This document shows positions 44,158-52,400 of a DNA stretch of 64,000 nucleotides, one piece after another. Made by a program: the position numbers and the translations under genes. Origin of the DNA: Clostridia bacterium (GTDB taxonomy: Bacteria; Bacillota; Clostridia; Christensenellales; Borkfalkiaceae); assembly GCA_017502525.1 (NCBI GenBank), contig JAFVUV010000003.1:1-64000 (forward strand). Direction: 5' to 3'. How positions within the stretch are numbered: position 1 is the stretch's first letter; the number at the start of each line of letters is the position of its first letter. The notes beneath the pieces were generated by a model. It searched no databases, was not told where the DNA came from, and was given only the letters and a program-made list of their open reading frames with translations.

Positions 44158-44844
44158 TTATATTTTAAGCGTTTTTAAAAACGTCTTTGTTTGTTGTGGT
44201 AACCTAAAACTATCAATGCACTTTTGAATAGTTTTGTTGTGAATAAATTTTGGTAATTTTTTGTCGATTAAGCAACTGATAGCCTTGTTATAATCTTTAA
44301 TAATTGCGGTGCAAAAAAACCAAGCTATTGACATATTGATATAATAATTATCGCTATTTAATCGTTCGTATACTAGCGCAACAGAACGGTCGTAATATTC
44401 GCTATCTAAATAATACCACATTAAAGTTACTATTGCAAATCGAATAGAATAGGGGTGGCTTGAACTTAAAAGTTTAAGTAGCAACTCAAGAACTTTCGTT
44501 TTATAATTTTTAATGATTTTTAAAGCAGAAACTGTTAAATCACAAACCGCCCAATTATCTATGTGTGGTATAAATTCACGCAAAAAAGCAAGTAATTTAC
44601 TGATGTTTTCTTTGTATTCGCCAAGTAATAATCCGTGAAGTAAAAACTCTTCGTGATAAGTGTGTTTTTCGTTTATAAATTCAAAAAATGCGTTTTTATC
44701 TTTAATAATTTCTTTTGCAATTTGCTTAAGTTTTGGCGTTCGCACGCCTATAATTTGATGCTTAGTATCGGGTATTATTTTTTTAGAAAACTCCGCATAT
44801 TTTACGTCTTTATTTTCCAAAAGCAATTCGGTTATATTGCTCAT
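44158..44844 (-). CDS. AlkD-like DNA alkylation repair protein
   Basis: 228 residues of helical HEAT-like repeats. VRTPKLKQIAKEI, the H-x-E-x-x-L-L-H-G segment (YHEEFLLHGLL), and IDNWAVCDLTVSAL fit AlkD, a glycosylase that removes alkylated purines; the W and D of NWAVCD match its catalytic region. ATG at 44844 lies one base after the nucleosidase stop; a TTG 15 bases upstream is possible but overlaps that gene. Confidence 0.8.
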   Translation of the reverse strand: MSNITELLLENKDVKYAEFSKKIIPDTKHQIIGVRTPKLKQIAKEIIKDKNAFFEFINEKHTYHEEFLLHGLLLGEYKENISKLLAFLREFIPHIDNWAVCDLTVSALKIIKNYKTKVLELLLKLLSSSHPYSIRFAIVTLMWYYLDSEYYDRSVALVYERLNSDNYYINMSIAWFFCTAIIKDYNKAISCLIDKKLPKFIHNKTIQKCIDSFRLPQQTKTFLKTLKI

Positions 44845-44845
44845 A

Positions 44846-45517
44846 TTATTTTGTTTCAAGAATGCTTTTGATGGCGTTTATTACCACGTCGGGGAATCCA
44901 GCACTAACGGTTTTTAAATTTTTAAAGAATTGTTCTTGTGCTGTTTGGCTTCCGTAAACGTCAGTAATACCTTTAATCATATATAAAGGAATATTATTTG
45001 ACGTACAAACTTGAGCGATTGCTCCGCCTTCCATATCTCTAAGGCTACATTTAACGTCGTTATTTATAGCGTTAATATCGTTAATATCATTTGTGAATCT
45101 ATCGGCGCTTGCAAGGGTGGATTTATCTAAAAAGTCTAATCCTTTAGTACAAGTGTTAAAATAAACGGAATCGTACTCTTGAATATATCCTAGCGGAACA
45201 CCGTCAAGTTCTCTTAAATCAAAATCGAATTGACAACATTTTTCAACGGCGTAATATTTTAGTATATCAACACTATCGTTCATTCCGCCACAAGTGCCAA
45301 AATTGATTATAAAATCAGGGGAGTATAAGTCTATTAAAAGTTGAGTGGTTAGTGCTGCACTAACTTTACCAATTCCACTAATAGCTAAAACGACGTTTTT
45401 GCCATCTATATTGAATTTGAAAGCTCTTTTGTCTTTCAAATTAAATTCTTCGTAATCATTAATTTTGTTTAATAATTCATTGGCTTCAGAATAAAGCGCA
45501 ACAACGATACCTATCAT
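44846..45517 (-). CDS. MTA/SAH nucleosidase-like protein
   Basis: 223 residues, PNP/UDP-phosphorylase fold. GIVVALYSEANELL gives the N-terminal Glu, ISGIGKVSAALTTQLL is typical, DMEGGAIAQVC holds the ribose-binding Glu, and KGITDVYG the catalytic Asp. It would hydrolyse methylthioadenosine and S-adenosylhomocysteine, freeing adenine. Sequence between is divergent, so a related nucleosidase is possible. It is followed by the AlkD-like gene after one base. Confidence 0.8.
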   Translation of the reverse strand: MIGIVVALYSEANELLNKINDYEEFNLKDKRAFKFNIDGKNVVLAISGIGKVSAALTTQLLIDLYSPDFIINFGTCGGMNDSVDILKYYAVEKCCQFDFDLRELDGVPLGYIQEYDSVYFNTCTKGLDFLDKSTLASADRFTNDINDINAINNDVKCSLRDMEGGAIAQVCTSNNIPLYMIKGITDVYGSQTAQEQFFKNLKTVSAGFPDVVINAIKSILETK

Positions 45518-45641
45518 ATTTCGCCTGCTTTTTTCTTTTTATTATATCATAATATAACGTATGTGTCAATTCAGTGGTGTTCAATAATAAATCAATAATG
45601 TTAAAAAATTTTTTAAAAATTATTAATAAGTTATAATTTTG

Positions 45642-45726
45642 TTTCACGATTTAAAATTCTGTAAGTCGTTATGGAAATTAAACGTAAATTTTTGGATTTT
45701 TACCCCTCAATTTTAAAATCGTGAAA
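45642..45726. repeat. Large imperfect inverted repeat in the divergent intergenic region
   Basis: TTTCACGATTTAAAATT (45642-45658) and AATTTTAAAATCGTGAAA (45709-45726) are complements apart from one extra T, around a 50-base loop. It lies in the ~370-base gap between the nucleosidase gene and the GlmU-like gene. No gene is seen in the gap. It could be an operator pair, a structured RNA or a degenerate mobile repeat. Confidence 0.6.
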
Positions 45727-45802
45727 TCATTAAATATGGTTAAAAACGCTTATAAATGACTAAAATAGCGCTGTTTTTGATAAATTGTGCTGAAAAAAAC
45801 GC

Positions 45803-45830
45803 TTGACAAATCTAAAAAAACATCTAAAAT
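45803..45830 (+). promoter_or_regulatory. Promoter of the glmU-like/glmM operon
   Basis: TTGACA (45803-45808) and TAAAAT (45825-45830) lie 16 bases apart, ~60 bases before the start codon. Confidence 0.7.
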
Positions 45831-45889
45831 ATTGAAATGTGTAACTAAGCTGTGTTTTTTAGCATAAAATGATTTACGGAGGGCTAGTT

Positions 45890-46531
45890 ATGAAGTTTAA
45901 GCATGGAAAAAATTTAACCTTAAAAGATAAGCGCACAGTGTTTGTTGATTCCACTGTAATTTTAGGCGATGACGTAACAATATATGAAAATAATCGCATT
46001 GAAGGTGATACGATAATACGTAGTGGCGCTGTAATTATGCCAGGGTGTTTTATAAGGGATTGTGAAATAGGGCAAAATTCAGTTATTAATAGCAGTCAAC
46101 TTGAAGATTCAACGGTTGGAAATAACTGCAATATTGGACCTTTTGCTCGTTTAAGACCTAATTCGGTATTAAAAGATAACGTTAAAATCGGTAACTTTGT
46201 TGAAGTTAAAAATGCCACGATAGGAAATGGAAGCAAGATAAGCCATTTGGCGTACGTGGGTGACGCGATTATAGGCGCTGACTGTAATGTAGGGTGTGGA
46301 GCAATTTTCGTAAATTATAACGGTAGAGCAAAGCATAAAACAACAGTTGGCGACAATTGTTTTATCGGTAGCAATTGTAACGTAATAGCACCTGTAAAAA
46401 TTGATAGTAAATCTTATATTTGTGCGGGAACTACCGTAACTGAGGATATTAAATCTGACGATTTTGTTATAGGTAGAGTAAGACAGCAAATAAAAGAGAA
46501 TAGAGCGCACGAATATTTAAAGGAGAATTAA
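45890..46531 (+). CDS. GlmU-like left-handed beta-helix acetyltransferase, without the pyrophosphorylase domain
   Basis: 213 residues. Hexapeptide repeats run through the protein. RLRPNSVLKDNVKIGNFVEVKNATIGNGSKISHLAYVGDAIIG is split across the classic GlmU acetyltransferase segments, and NYNGRAKHKTTVGD is the GlmU-specific loop (usually NYDGxxKxxT). A full GlmU would add ~230 N-terminal residues with the uridylyltransferase; these are absent. ATG 45890 follows GGAGGG. glmM follows directly, supporting glucosamine-1-phosphate acetylation. The uridylyltransferase must then be encoded elsewhere. Confidence 0.85.
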   Translation: MKFKHGKNLTLKDKRTVFVDSTVILGDDVTIYENNRIEGDTIIRSGAVIMPGCFIRDCEIGQNSVINSSQLEDSTVGNNCNIGPFARLRPNSVLKDNVKIGNFVEVKNATIGNGSKISHLAYVGDAIIGADCNVGCGAIFVNYNGRAKHKTTVGDNCFIGSNCNVIAPVKIDSKSYICAGTTVTEDIKSDDFVIGRVRQQIKENRAHEYLKEN

Positions 46532-46532
46532 A

Positions 46533-47852
46533 ATGGGATTATTTTTTGGTACAGACGGGCTTAGAGGTATAATAAACGAAGATTTAACGCAAAATATTGC
46601 TTATAAAATCGGTAATGCGTTATCTATTTTAACTGAAAATCCAACAATAGTCATAGGTTGTGATACTAGAATAAGCAATACTTATTTAACTCTTGCGGTA
46701 GCGAATGGTGCGATGAGTGGCGGAGCAAAAGTCATTGACGTAGGCGTTTTGCCAACTGCGGGAATTGCCTTCATTACTAAAACTATTGGTGCAGATTATG
46801 GCGTTGTAATAAGTGCATCTCATAACAGTGCAGAATATAACGGCATTAAAGTTTTTGATAAAAAAGGATATAAATTATCTGATAAAGAAGAAGAAAGAAT
46901 TGAAAGATGCTTTATTAGAGAAAAAATAAACGTATTTCCTAATATCGGTACTTATACGCAAGATTTTACTTTGGTTAAATTATATAGAAAATATTTGATG
47001 GAGGCGAGCAAGGTCTCGCTTGAAGGTAAAACTATCGTATTAGATTGTGCTTATGGCGCTGCACATAGAATTGCGCCTGAAGTATTTAGAAGATTAGGTG
47101 CAAAAGTAATTGCTGCTAATTGTGTTGAGGATGGCTTGCGCATAAATGATAATTGCGGGGCGGTGCATCCTGAAAACTTAATTAAGAGGGTTTTTAGATA
47201 TAAAGCTGATATGGGCTTTGCTTTTGACGGAGATGCGGATAGGCTGATAGCGGTTGATGAAAAGGGTAAAGTAATCGATGGTGATATGATTATTTACGGA
47301 TTAGCAAAATACTTTAAGAAAAATGGAAAATTAAGATACAATACGGTTGTTGGAACGAGTCATACTAATATCGCGATAGAAGAAGACTTGAAAAAGGAAG
47401 ATATCGAACTTATAAGAACTGATATTGGCGATAAATACGTTTTAGCAAAAATTTTGGAAAAAGATTTGTCTTTAGGTGGAGAGCAAAGCGGCCACGTTAT
47501 TATAAAGGATTTAGCAACTACAGGCGACGGGATTTTAACTGCTATAACTCTTGCTAATATGATTATTGAATTAAACGTATCTATGTCTGAAGCGCTTGAA
47601 ATAGATTTGTATCCTCAATCAAACAAAAACGTTATTGTTGAAGATAAATTCAGAATAATGAACAGTGAAGAATTAGGGAAGGAAGTTGCAAAATATAATA
47701 CCGAACTTAATGGGTTAGGTAGAATAATGATAAGAGCATCGGGGACAGAACCTAAAATTAGGGTTATGGTCGAAAGCAAAAATAAAGAACTCAACGAAAA
47801 AATTGCTAATGGTATCGTAGGTGCTATAAAGAGGATAAACGCAGAAGTATAA
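46533..47852 (+). CDS. glmM: Phosphoglucosamine mutase GlmM
   Basis: 439 residues. GTDGLRGIIN is the start; the phosphoserine loop is ISASHNSAEYNG; the metal loop is FDGDADRL; the sugar loop is GGEQSGHV; and the phosphate-binding RASGTEPKIRVMVE closes. It converts glucosamine-6-phosphate to glucosamine-1-phosphate for UDP-GlcNAc. AAGGAG lies before ATG; only one base separates it from the acetyltransferase gene. Confidence 0.95.
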   Translation: MGLFFGTDGLRGIINEDLTQNIAYKIGNALSILTENPTIVIGCDTRISNTYLTLAVANGAMSGGAKVIDVGVLPTAGIAFITKTIGADYGVVISASHNSAEYNGIKVFDKKGYKLSDKEEERIERCFIREKINVFPNIGTYTQDFTLVKLYRKYLMEASKVSLEGKTIVLDCAYGAAHRIAPEVFRRLGAKVIAANCVEDGLRINDNCGAVHPENLIKRVFRYKADMGFAFDGDADRLIAVDEKGKVIDGDMIIYGLAKYFKKNGKLRYNTVVGTSHTNIAIEEDLKKEDIELIRTDIGDKYVLAKILEKDLSLGGEQSGHVIIKDLATTGDGILTAITLANMIIELNVSMSEALEIDLYPQSNKNVIVEDKFRIMNSEELGKEVAKYNTELNGLGRIMIRASGTEPKIRVMVESKNKELNEKIANGIVGAIKRINAEV

Positions 47853-47902
47853 TTCGTGCAGTTTAGTAAAAATATTGAACAATAAATAAAAAATTTCAAT
47901 TG

Positions 47903-47936
47903 CCGACAGGGATAAAATTCTGTCGGTTTTATTTTA
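47903..47936 (+). terminator. Terminator after glmM
   Basis: CCGACAG (47903-47909) pairs with CTGTCGG (47920-47926), followed by TTTTATTTTATTT. Confidence 0.8.
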
Positions 47937-48054
47937 TTTAAAATAAATTTAAGTAAATGAGAGCGAAAATTATATTTACAAACTTTGCTAAATATGTTAT
48001 ACTTAAGAAAATATAGTGGAGAAATCATATAATCCAAGAAAAGAGGTTATCAAA

Positions 48055-49512
48055 ATGGAAAAAAGAAATTTAACGTTACTTACCGATTTATATCAACTTA
48101 CTATGATGAACGGTTATCTCAAATATAACCGTAAAGACGAGATTGCCGTGTTTGATGTCTTTTTCAGACAAAACGAGATGATAACCTATTCTTTAGCGTG
48201 TGGGTTGGAACAAGTAATTGATTACGTTACTAATTTGCATTTTGGACAAGAAGAGATTGAATATCTTGAAAATTTAGGAATTTTTAATAAAGAATTTATC
48301 GAATATTTAAAAGGATTTAAATTTACCGGTGATATTTACGCCGTTCCTGAAGGAACTGTCGTTTTTCCGGGTGAGCCGATTTTGACTGTAAAAGCACCAA
48401 TATTACAAGCACAACTTATAGAAACCGCTATTTTAAATATTATGAATTTCCAAACTCTTATAGCAACTAAAGCGGCTAAAATTTGTTATGCTGCCAAAAA
48501 CGATTTGGTTATGGAGTTTGGCTTAAGAAGAGCGCAAGCTCCTGACGCTGGTATTTATGGAGCAAGGGCGGCGGTTATCGGTGGTTGTGACTCAACGTCA
48601 AACGTTCTTGCCGGTAAAATGTTTGGAATTCCCGTGGCTGGAACACACGCGCATAGTTGGGTTATGAATTTCAAGGACGAATATACTGCGTTTATGGAAT
48701 ATGCTAAGGCTTACCCAGACAACGCGCTTTTGCTTGTCGATACTTATGATACTTTAAATCAAGGCGTTCCTAACGCAATAAAAGTTTTTGACTATCTAAA
48801 AGAGCAAGGGCATAAACCCAAAGGAATCAGACTTGATTCGGGTGACCTTGCGTATTTATCTAAAAAGGCAAGAGATATGCTTGATGCGGCGGGTCATAAA
48901 GACACTATAATATGCGCGTCGGGTGATTTAGATGAGTATTCTATAAATTCATTGAAGAATCAAGGCGCAAAAATAAATTCTTGGGGTGTTGGAACGCGTT
49001 TGATAACTAGTGCGGATATGCCTGCTTTAGGTGGCGTTTATAAACTTGCGGCAATTATTGATAAAGATGGTGTGGTTACGCCTAAAATCAAGTTATCAAA
49101 TAATACAGCAAAAATTACAAACCCTGGATTTAAGGATATTTATAGAGTTTACGATAAAGCGACGGGAAAGGCTGAAGCAGATTTTATTTATTTGCGTGGT
49201 GAAAAAGAAATAGACACTTCTAAACCATTAGTTTTAACGCACCCAACCGAAAGATGGAAGAAAATTACTTTTGAAAATTACGAGATTCGTTCTTTGCAAG
49301 TAGAAGTAATTAAAGGTGGCAAAGTTACATACAAACTGCCAACGCTTAATGAAATAAAGGAATATGCTAAAAAAGAACTTGAAAGTTTTTGGGATGAATA
49401 TAAACGTTTAGATAGACCACATTTATATAAAGTAGATTTATCCGACGAACTATACGAATTAAAAAGAACTATGCTTGAAAAAATTAGGGGCGCGAAAGTA
49501 AACGCGCGGTAA
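48055..49512 (+). CDS. pncB: Nicotinate phosphoribosyltransferase
   Basis: 485 residues. LLTDLYQLTMMNGYLKY is the family start; EFGLRRAQAPDAG and GTHAHSWVM hold the catalytic His region; IRLDSGDLAYLSKKAR is the phosphate site. It makes nicotinate mononucleotide from nicotinate and PRPP with ATP, in NAD salvage. I use ATG 48055 (AAAGAGG upstream). An NAD-precursor transporter gene is at 36961. Confidence 0.93.
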   Translation: MEKRNLTLLTDLYQLTMMNGYLKYNRKDEIAVFDVFFRQNEMITYSLACGLEQVIDYVTNLHFGQEEIEYLENLGIFNKEFIEYLKGFKFTGDIYAVPEGTVVFPGEPILTVKAPILQAQLIETAILNIMNFQTLIATKAAKICYAAKNDLVMEFGLRRAQAPDAGIYGARAAVIGGCDSTSNVLAGKMFGIPVAGTHAHSWVMNFKDEYTAFMEYAKAYPDNALLLVDTYDTLNQGVPNAIKVFDYLKEQGHKPKGIRLDSGDLAYLSKKARDMLDAAGHKDTIICASGDLDEYSINSLKNQGAKINSWGVGTRLITSADMPALGGVYKLAAIIDKDGVVTPKIKLSNNTAKITNPGFKDIYRVYDKATGKAEADFIYLRGEKEIDTSKPLVLTHPTERWKKITFENYEIRSLQVEVIKGGKVTYKLPTLNEIKEYAKKELESFWDEYKRLDRPHLYKVDLSDELYELKRTMLEKIRGAKVNAR

Positions 49513-49524
49513 GGGGGAACTGTT

Positions 49525-50112
49525 TTGGGCTTAAAGAAAGTTAAATATTCTCAAGAAGAAGTAGATTATTTGCTTAATAAATGTAAATTAGAATACGACA
49601 GTAAACTTGTAGAGCAAAAAAGCATTAATAGAGAACTCGTCGAGCAACTAAACAGCGTTAAGGCTGAATTAGCTTTGTTAAAAGATAAAGAATCAATAAT
49701 TTTAGCAACACTTGAAAGAGCGGAAAAAACCGCTATCGAGTTAGAGCGTACCGCAAATGAACAATATGAATTAGAACTTGAAAGGTTGAAAAGGTTCGTT
49801 TCGCGTTGGAACGCTTATTTTAAGTCGCTAAAAGATGAATATCCTGAAAGTTCCGCCATAAGAAAGGCTATAAACATAAAAGAGATGGTAGAGGCGGCGT
49901 CGATACCGCAAGGCGCAAAAAAACTTATAATGGGTATTGATTCGGTAATAGACGATAAAGAGCAAGAAAAATTTAATCCGAAGGAGAAAATACACGAATA
50001 TATTGCGGCAACGGGAGATAATGGCTTTAATCTTGACGAAGTGCTTAATCCCGGCAAATTACAGTTGGAGGATTTATGCAAAGAGTTGGGGTTAATGGGT
50101 GGAAACGAATAA
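49525..50112 (+). CDS. DivIVA-like coiled-coil protein
   Basis: 195 residues. The start VKYSQEEVDYLLNKCK resembles the DivIVA membrane-binding region, and a long coiled coil follows (~15-95, LERAEKTAIELERTANEQYELE-type heptads). The rest is charged with no recognised domain. DivIVA/GpsB relatives mark curved membrane and poles. TTG start after AAGGGGGAA. It overlaps lspA by 37 bases. Confidence 0.6.
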   Translation: MGLKKVKYSQEEVDYLLNKCKLEYDSKLVEQKSINRELVEQLNSVKAELALLKDKESIILATLERAEKTAIELERTANEQYELELERLKRFVSRWNAYFKSLKDEYPESSAIRKAINIKEMVEAASIPQGAKKLIMGIDSVIDDKEQEKFNPKEKIHEYIAATGDNGFNLDEVLNPGKLQLEDLCKELGLMGGNE

Positions 50113-50669
50113 TTTTAGAGGCAATCCCCGTTTTAATATTAGGTTTACTAGTATTTACTGACCAATGGTCAAAAGTTTATTTTTATAATCTTTGGCGGGT
50201 TAATTATGATACGGTAATAATTAAAGATTTTTTTACGCTGACGTATACGGTAAATACGGGTGCGGCTTGGGGATTTTTAAGTGATAAAAGTTGGGCACAA
50301 ACGTTTTTTAAGATTTTAACTTCTATCGCTTTAGTAGTATTCGTTATTTATTATATTTACGCTGCAAAGAAAGGTAAAACTTGGCTTAAATATGCTTTGA
50401 TTTTAATCGTTGGTGGAACTTTGGGTAATTTTATTGACCGCTTAATTTCAAACGGCGTAGTCGATTTTTTAAGTTTTAATTTTTGGGGATATGCTTTTCC
50501 CGTGTTTAATTTTGCGGACACTTTTCTTACCGTTGGCGTTATTATGCTAATCTTTTATTACTGTTTTTTAGATGATAACGCAATTTTTAAGAAAAACACA
50601 AATCAAAAGGTAGATGAACAAGACGGAGGAGAAGTTGCAAACGAAGACTTTTCAGATAACGGAAAATAG
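50076..50669 (+). CDS. lspA: Signal peptidase II LspA
   Basis: 197 residues with four membrane helices. The catalytic aspartates are in GNFIDRL and FNFADTFL; TVNTGAAWGFL and VDFLSF are also typical. It removes signal peptides of lipoproteins, such as the one at 57701. Although ATG 50076 lies inside the previous gene, a strong GGAGGA eight bases upstream supports it. The C-terminal ~30 residues are charged. It overlaps the next gene. Confidence 0.94.
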   Translation: MQRVGVNGWKRIILEAIPVLILGLLVFTDQWSKVYFYNLWRVNYDTVIIKDFFTLTYTVNTGAAWGFLSDKSWAQTFFKILTSIALVVFVIYYIYAAKKGKTWLKYALILIVGGTLGNFIDRLISNGVVDFLSFNFWGYAFPVFNFADTFLTVGVIMLIFYYCFLDDNAIFKKNTNQKVDEQDGGEVANEDFSDNGK

Positions 50670-51534
50670 TGGAATAAGAATTGACGTTTTTTTAAGCGAA
50701 AAATTAGAGTTTACACGGTCAAGAATAAAAAAATTATGCGATGACGGTTGTGTTTGCGTTGATGGCAAAACGGCAAAAGCTAACAAGACGTTAAAAATGG
50801 GAGAGCAAATTGAAGTTACTATTCCCGATAATAAAAATTTAGATTTGGAACCACAAAATATTCCGCTAGATATTATTTATCAAGACGAACACGTTGCTGT
50901 TATTAATAAATCTCAAGGTATGACCGTGCATGCGGGTAATGGGACGGAAGGTTCAACGCTTGTTAACGCATTATTATACCATCTTGACAATCTTTCGGGG
51001 ATAAACGGCGTTGTTAGACCTGGTATCGTTCATAGAATTGATAAAAACACTTCAGGTTTATTAGTCGTTGCAAAAAGTGACGAAGCGCATTTAAGCCTTG
51101 CTAAACAATTAGAAGATAAAACTTGCAAAAGGATTTATATAGCCTTACTAGAAGGCGTTCTTAAAACGGATAAGGGCAGAATATGCACTTGTATAGGTAG
51201 AAACCCTAAAGATAGAACAAAAATGGCTGTAGTAGCTAATGGGAGAGAGGCTATTACTGATTACGAAGTTATACAAAGATTTTCAAACTATACGCTTTGC
51301 AAATTTTCGCTTAAAACGGGCAGAACGCATCAAATAAGAGTTCACGCAAAACATTTAGGGCATCCGATAGTTGGCGATAAAGAATACGGATATAAAAATC
51401 AAAAGTTTAACCTTGACGGACAACTTTTGCATGCGAGCAAATTACAGTTCGTTCATCCTATTACTAAAGAAACGGTTAAGTTTGAATGTCCTTTGCCAGA
51501 ATATTTTGAAAAAATAATAAAAAAGTTAAAATGA
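50614..51534 (+). CDS. RluA/RluD-family pseudouridine synthase
   Basis: 306 residues. An S4 RNA-binding domain (IRIDVFLSEKLEFTRSRIKKL) precedes the catalytic domain with HRIDKNTSGLLVVAK, whose Asp is the nucleophile, then the conserved RTHQIRVHAKHLGHPIVGDKEY. It makes pseudouridine in 23S rRNA or tRNA. The lspA-rluD-pyrR order is common in Firmicutes. The start is uncertain: ATG 50614 lies inside lspA, while TTG 50635 has GGAGGAG three bases upstream. Confidence 0.9.
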   Translation: MNKTEEKLQTKTFQITENSGIRIDVFLSEKLEFTRSRIKKLCDDGCVCVDGKTAKANKTLKMGEQIEVTIPDNKNLDLEPQNIPLDIIYQDEHVAVINKSQGMTVHAGNGTEGSTLVNALLYHLDNLSGINGVVRPGIVHRIDKNTSGLLVVAKSDEAHLSLAKQLEDKTCKRIYIALLEGVLKTDKGRICTCIGRNPKDRTKMAVVANGREAITDYEVIQRFSNYTLCKFSLKTGRTHQIRVHAKHLGHPIVGDKEYGYKNQKFNLDGQLLHASKLQFVHPITKETVKFECPLPEYFEKIIKKLK

Positions 51535-51541
51535 GTTGAAT

Positions 51542-52075
51542 ATGGAAATTAAAACCGTACTATTAGATGCGCTTGCAATTGAGCGTGCGCTAAAAAGAAT
51601 TTCACACGAAATTATTGAGAACAATAAAGGTGTGAACAACATTGTTCTTTTGGGAATTGCTAGAGGTGGTGTTCCCGTATGCGAAAAACTTGCGGAAAAT
51701 ATTTTCAACATAGAAAAAGTAAAAGTTCCTGTAGGTAAATTAGATATTTCTTTGTACCGTGATGATATAAGCGAGTTTGGCGAAGCCAAAGTGAATGGTA
51801 GCGAAATTGAGTTTTCGTTAAAAGATAAAGACGTTGTTTTGTGTGACGACGTACTGTTCACAGGGAGAACTGCTCGCGCAGGGATTGAAGCAATAATAAA
51901 ACTCGGTAGACCAAGAACTATCCAACTAGCCGTGCTAATAGACCGTGGACATAGAGAATTGCCGATTAGAGCAGATTACGTCGGTAAAAACGTTCCTACG
52001 TCACACGGTGAAATAGTTCGCGTTTCGTTTGAAGATAAAGAAAATAAAGCCGTGATTTTATACGGCGAAAAATAA
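51542..52075 (+). CDS. pyrR: PyrR bifunctional regulator / uracil phosphoribosyltransferase
   Basis: 177 residues. IARGGVPVCEKL, the PRPP loop VVLCDDVLFTGRTARAG and the RNA-binding RGHRELPIRADYVGKN are the PyrR hallmarks. It attenuates pyrimidine operons by binding mRNA when UMP is high. No pyr genes or PyrR-binding loop are seen next to it here. Start ATG 51542. Confidence 0.93.
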   Translation: MEIKTVLLDALAIERALKRISHEIIENNKGVNNIVLLGIARGGVPVCEKLAENIFNIEKVKVPVGKLDISLYRDDISEFGEAKVNGSEIEFSLKDKDVVLCDDVLFTGRTARAGIEAIIKLGRPRTIQLAVLIDRGHRELPIRADYVGKNVPTSHGEIVRVSFEDKENKAVILYGEK

Positions 52076-52089
52076 AGGAGATAAATAAT

Positions 52090-52371
52090 ATGAAAGAAAA
52101 AGGAAACAAAAATATTCTTAATGTGATGTCTTATATTGCGTTCGTAATAATTGCATTGTTGATTTTAATGAACAACTTGTTGCCATTAATTGACGTAACC
52201 ATTGGACCTAAAATTAAAAACGTACTAGAAACTGTACAAAACTTGTTAGTTCTAATTGTTTTAGGCGTTCTCTCGTACAAGTTTACGTTAAGTAGCGCAA
52301 AATGGATAAAAGTTCTTTATTGGATTGCGTTAATAATCTTTATAGCAGGAACTGTAATTCTTTGGGCGTAA
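52090..52371 (+). CDS. Small membrane protein of unknown function
   Basis: 93 residues with three predicted membrane helices (~10-32, 45-65, 72-92) and a basic start. No motif recognised. AAAGGAGATAA lies before ATG, and it stands 14 bases after pyrR and 29 before der, so probably one transcript. Confidence 0.65.
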   Translation: MKEKGNKNILNVMSYIAFVIIALLILMNNLLPLIDVTIGPKIKNVLETVQNLLVLIVLGVLSYKFTLSSAKWIKVLYWIALIIFIAGTVILWA

Positions 52372-52400
52372 TTTTAATTACTTATTAAGGCGGTATAATC

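Noticed and set aside
44845..44859. TTG 44859 as start of the AlkD-like gene
   Set aside because: ATG 44844 follows the upstream stop by one base and needs no overlap.
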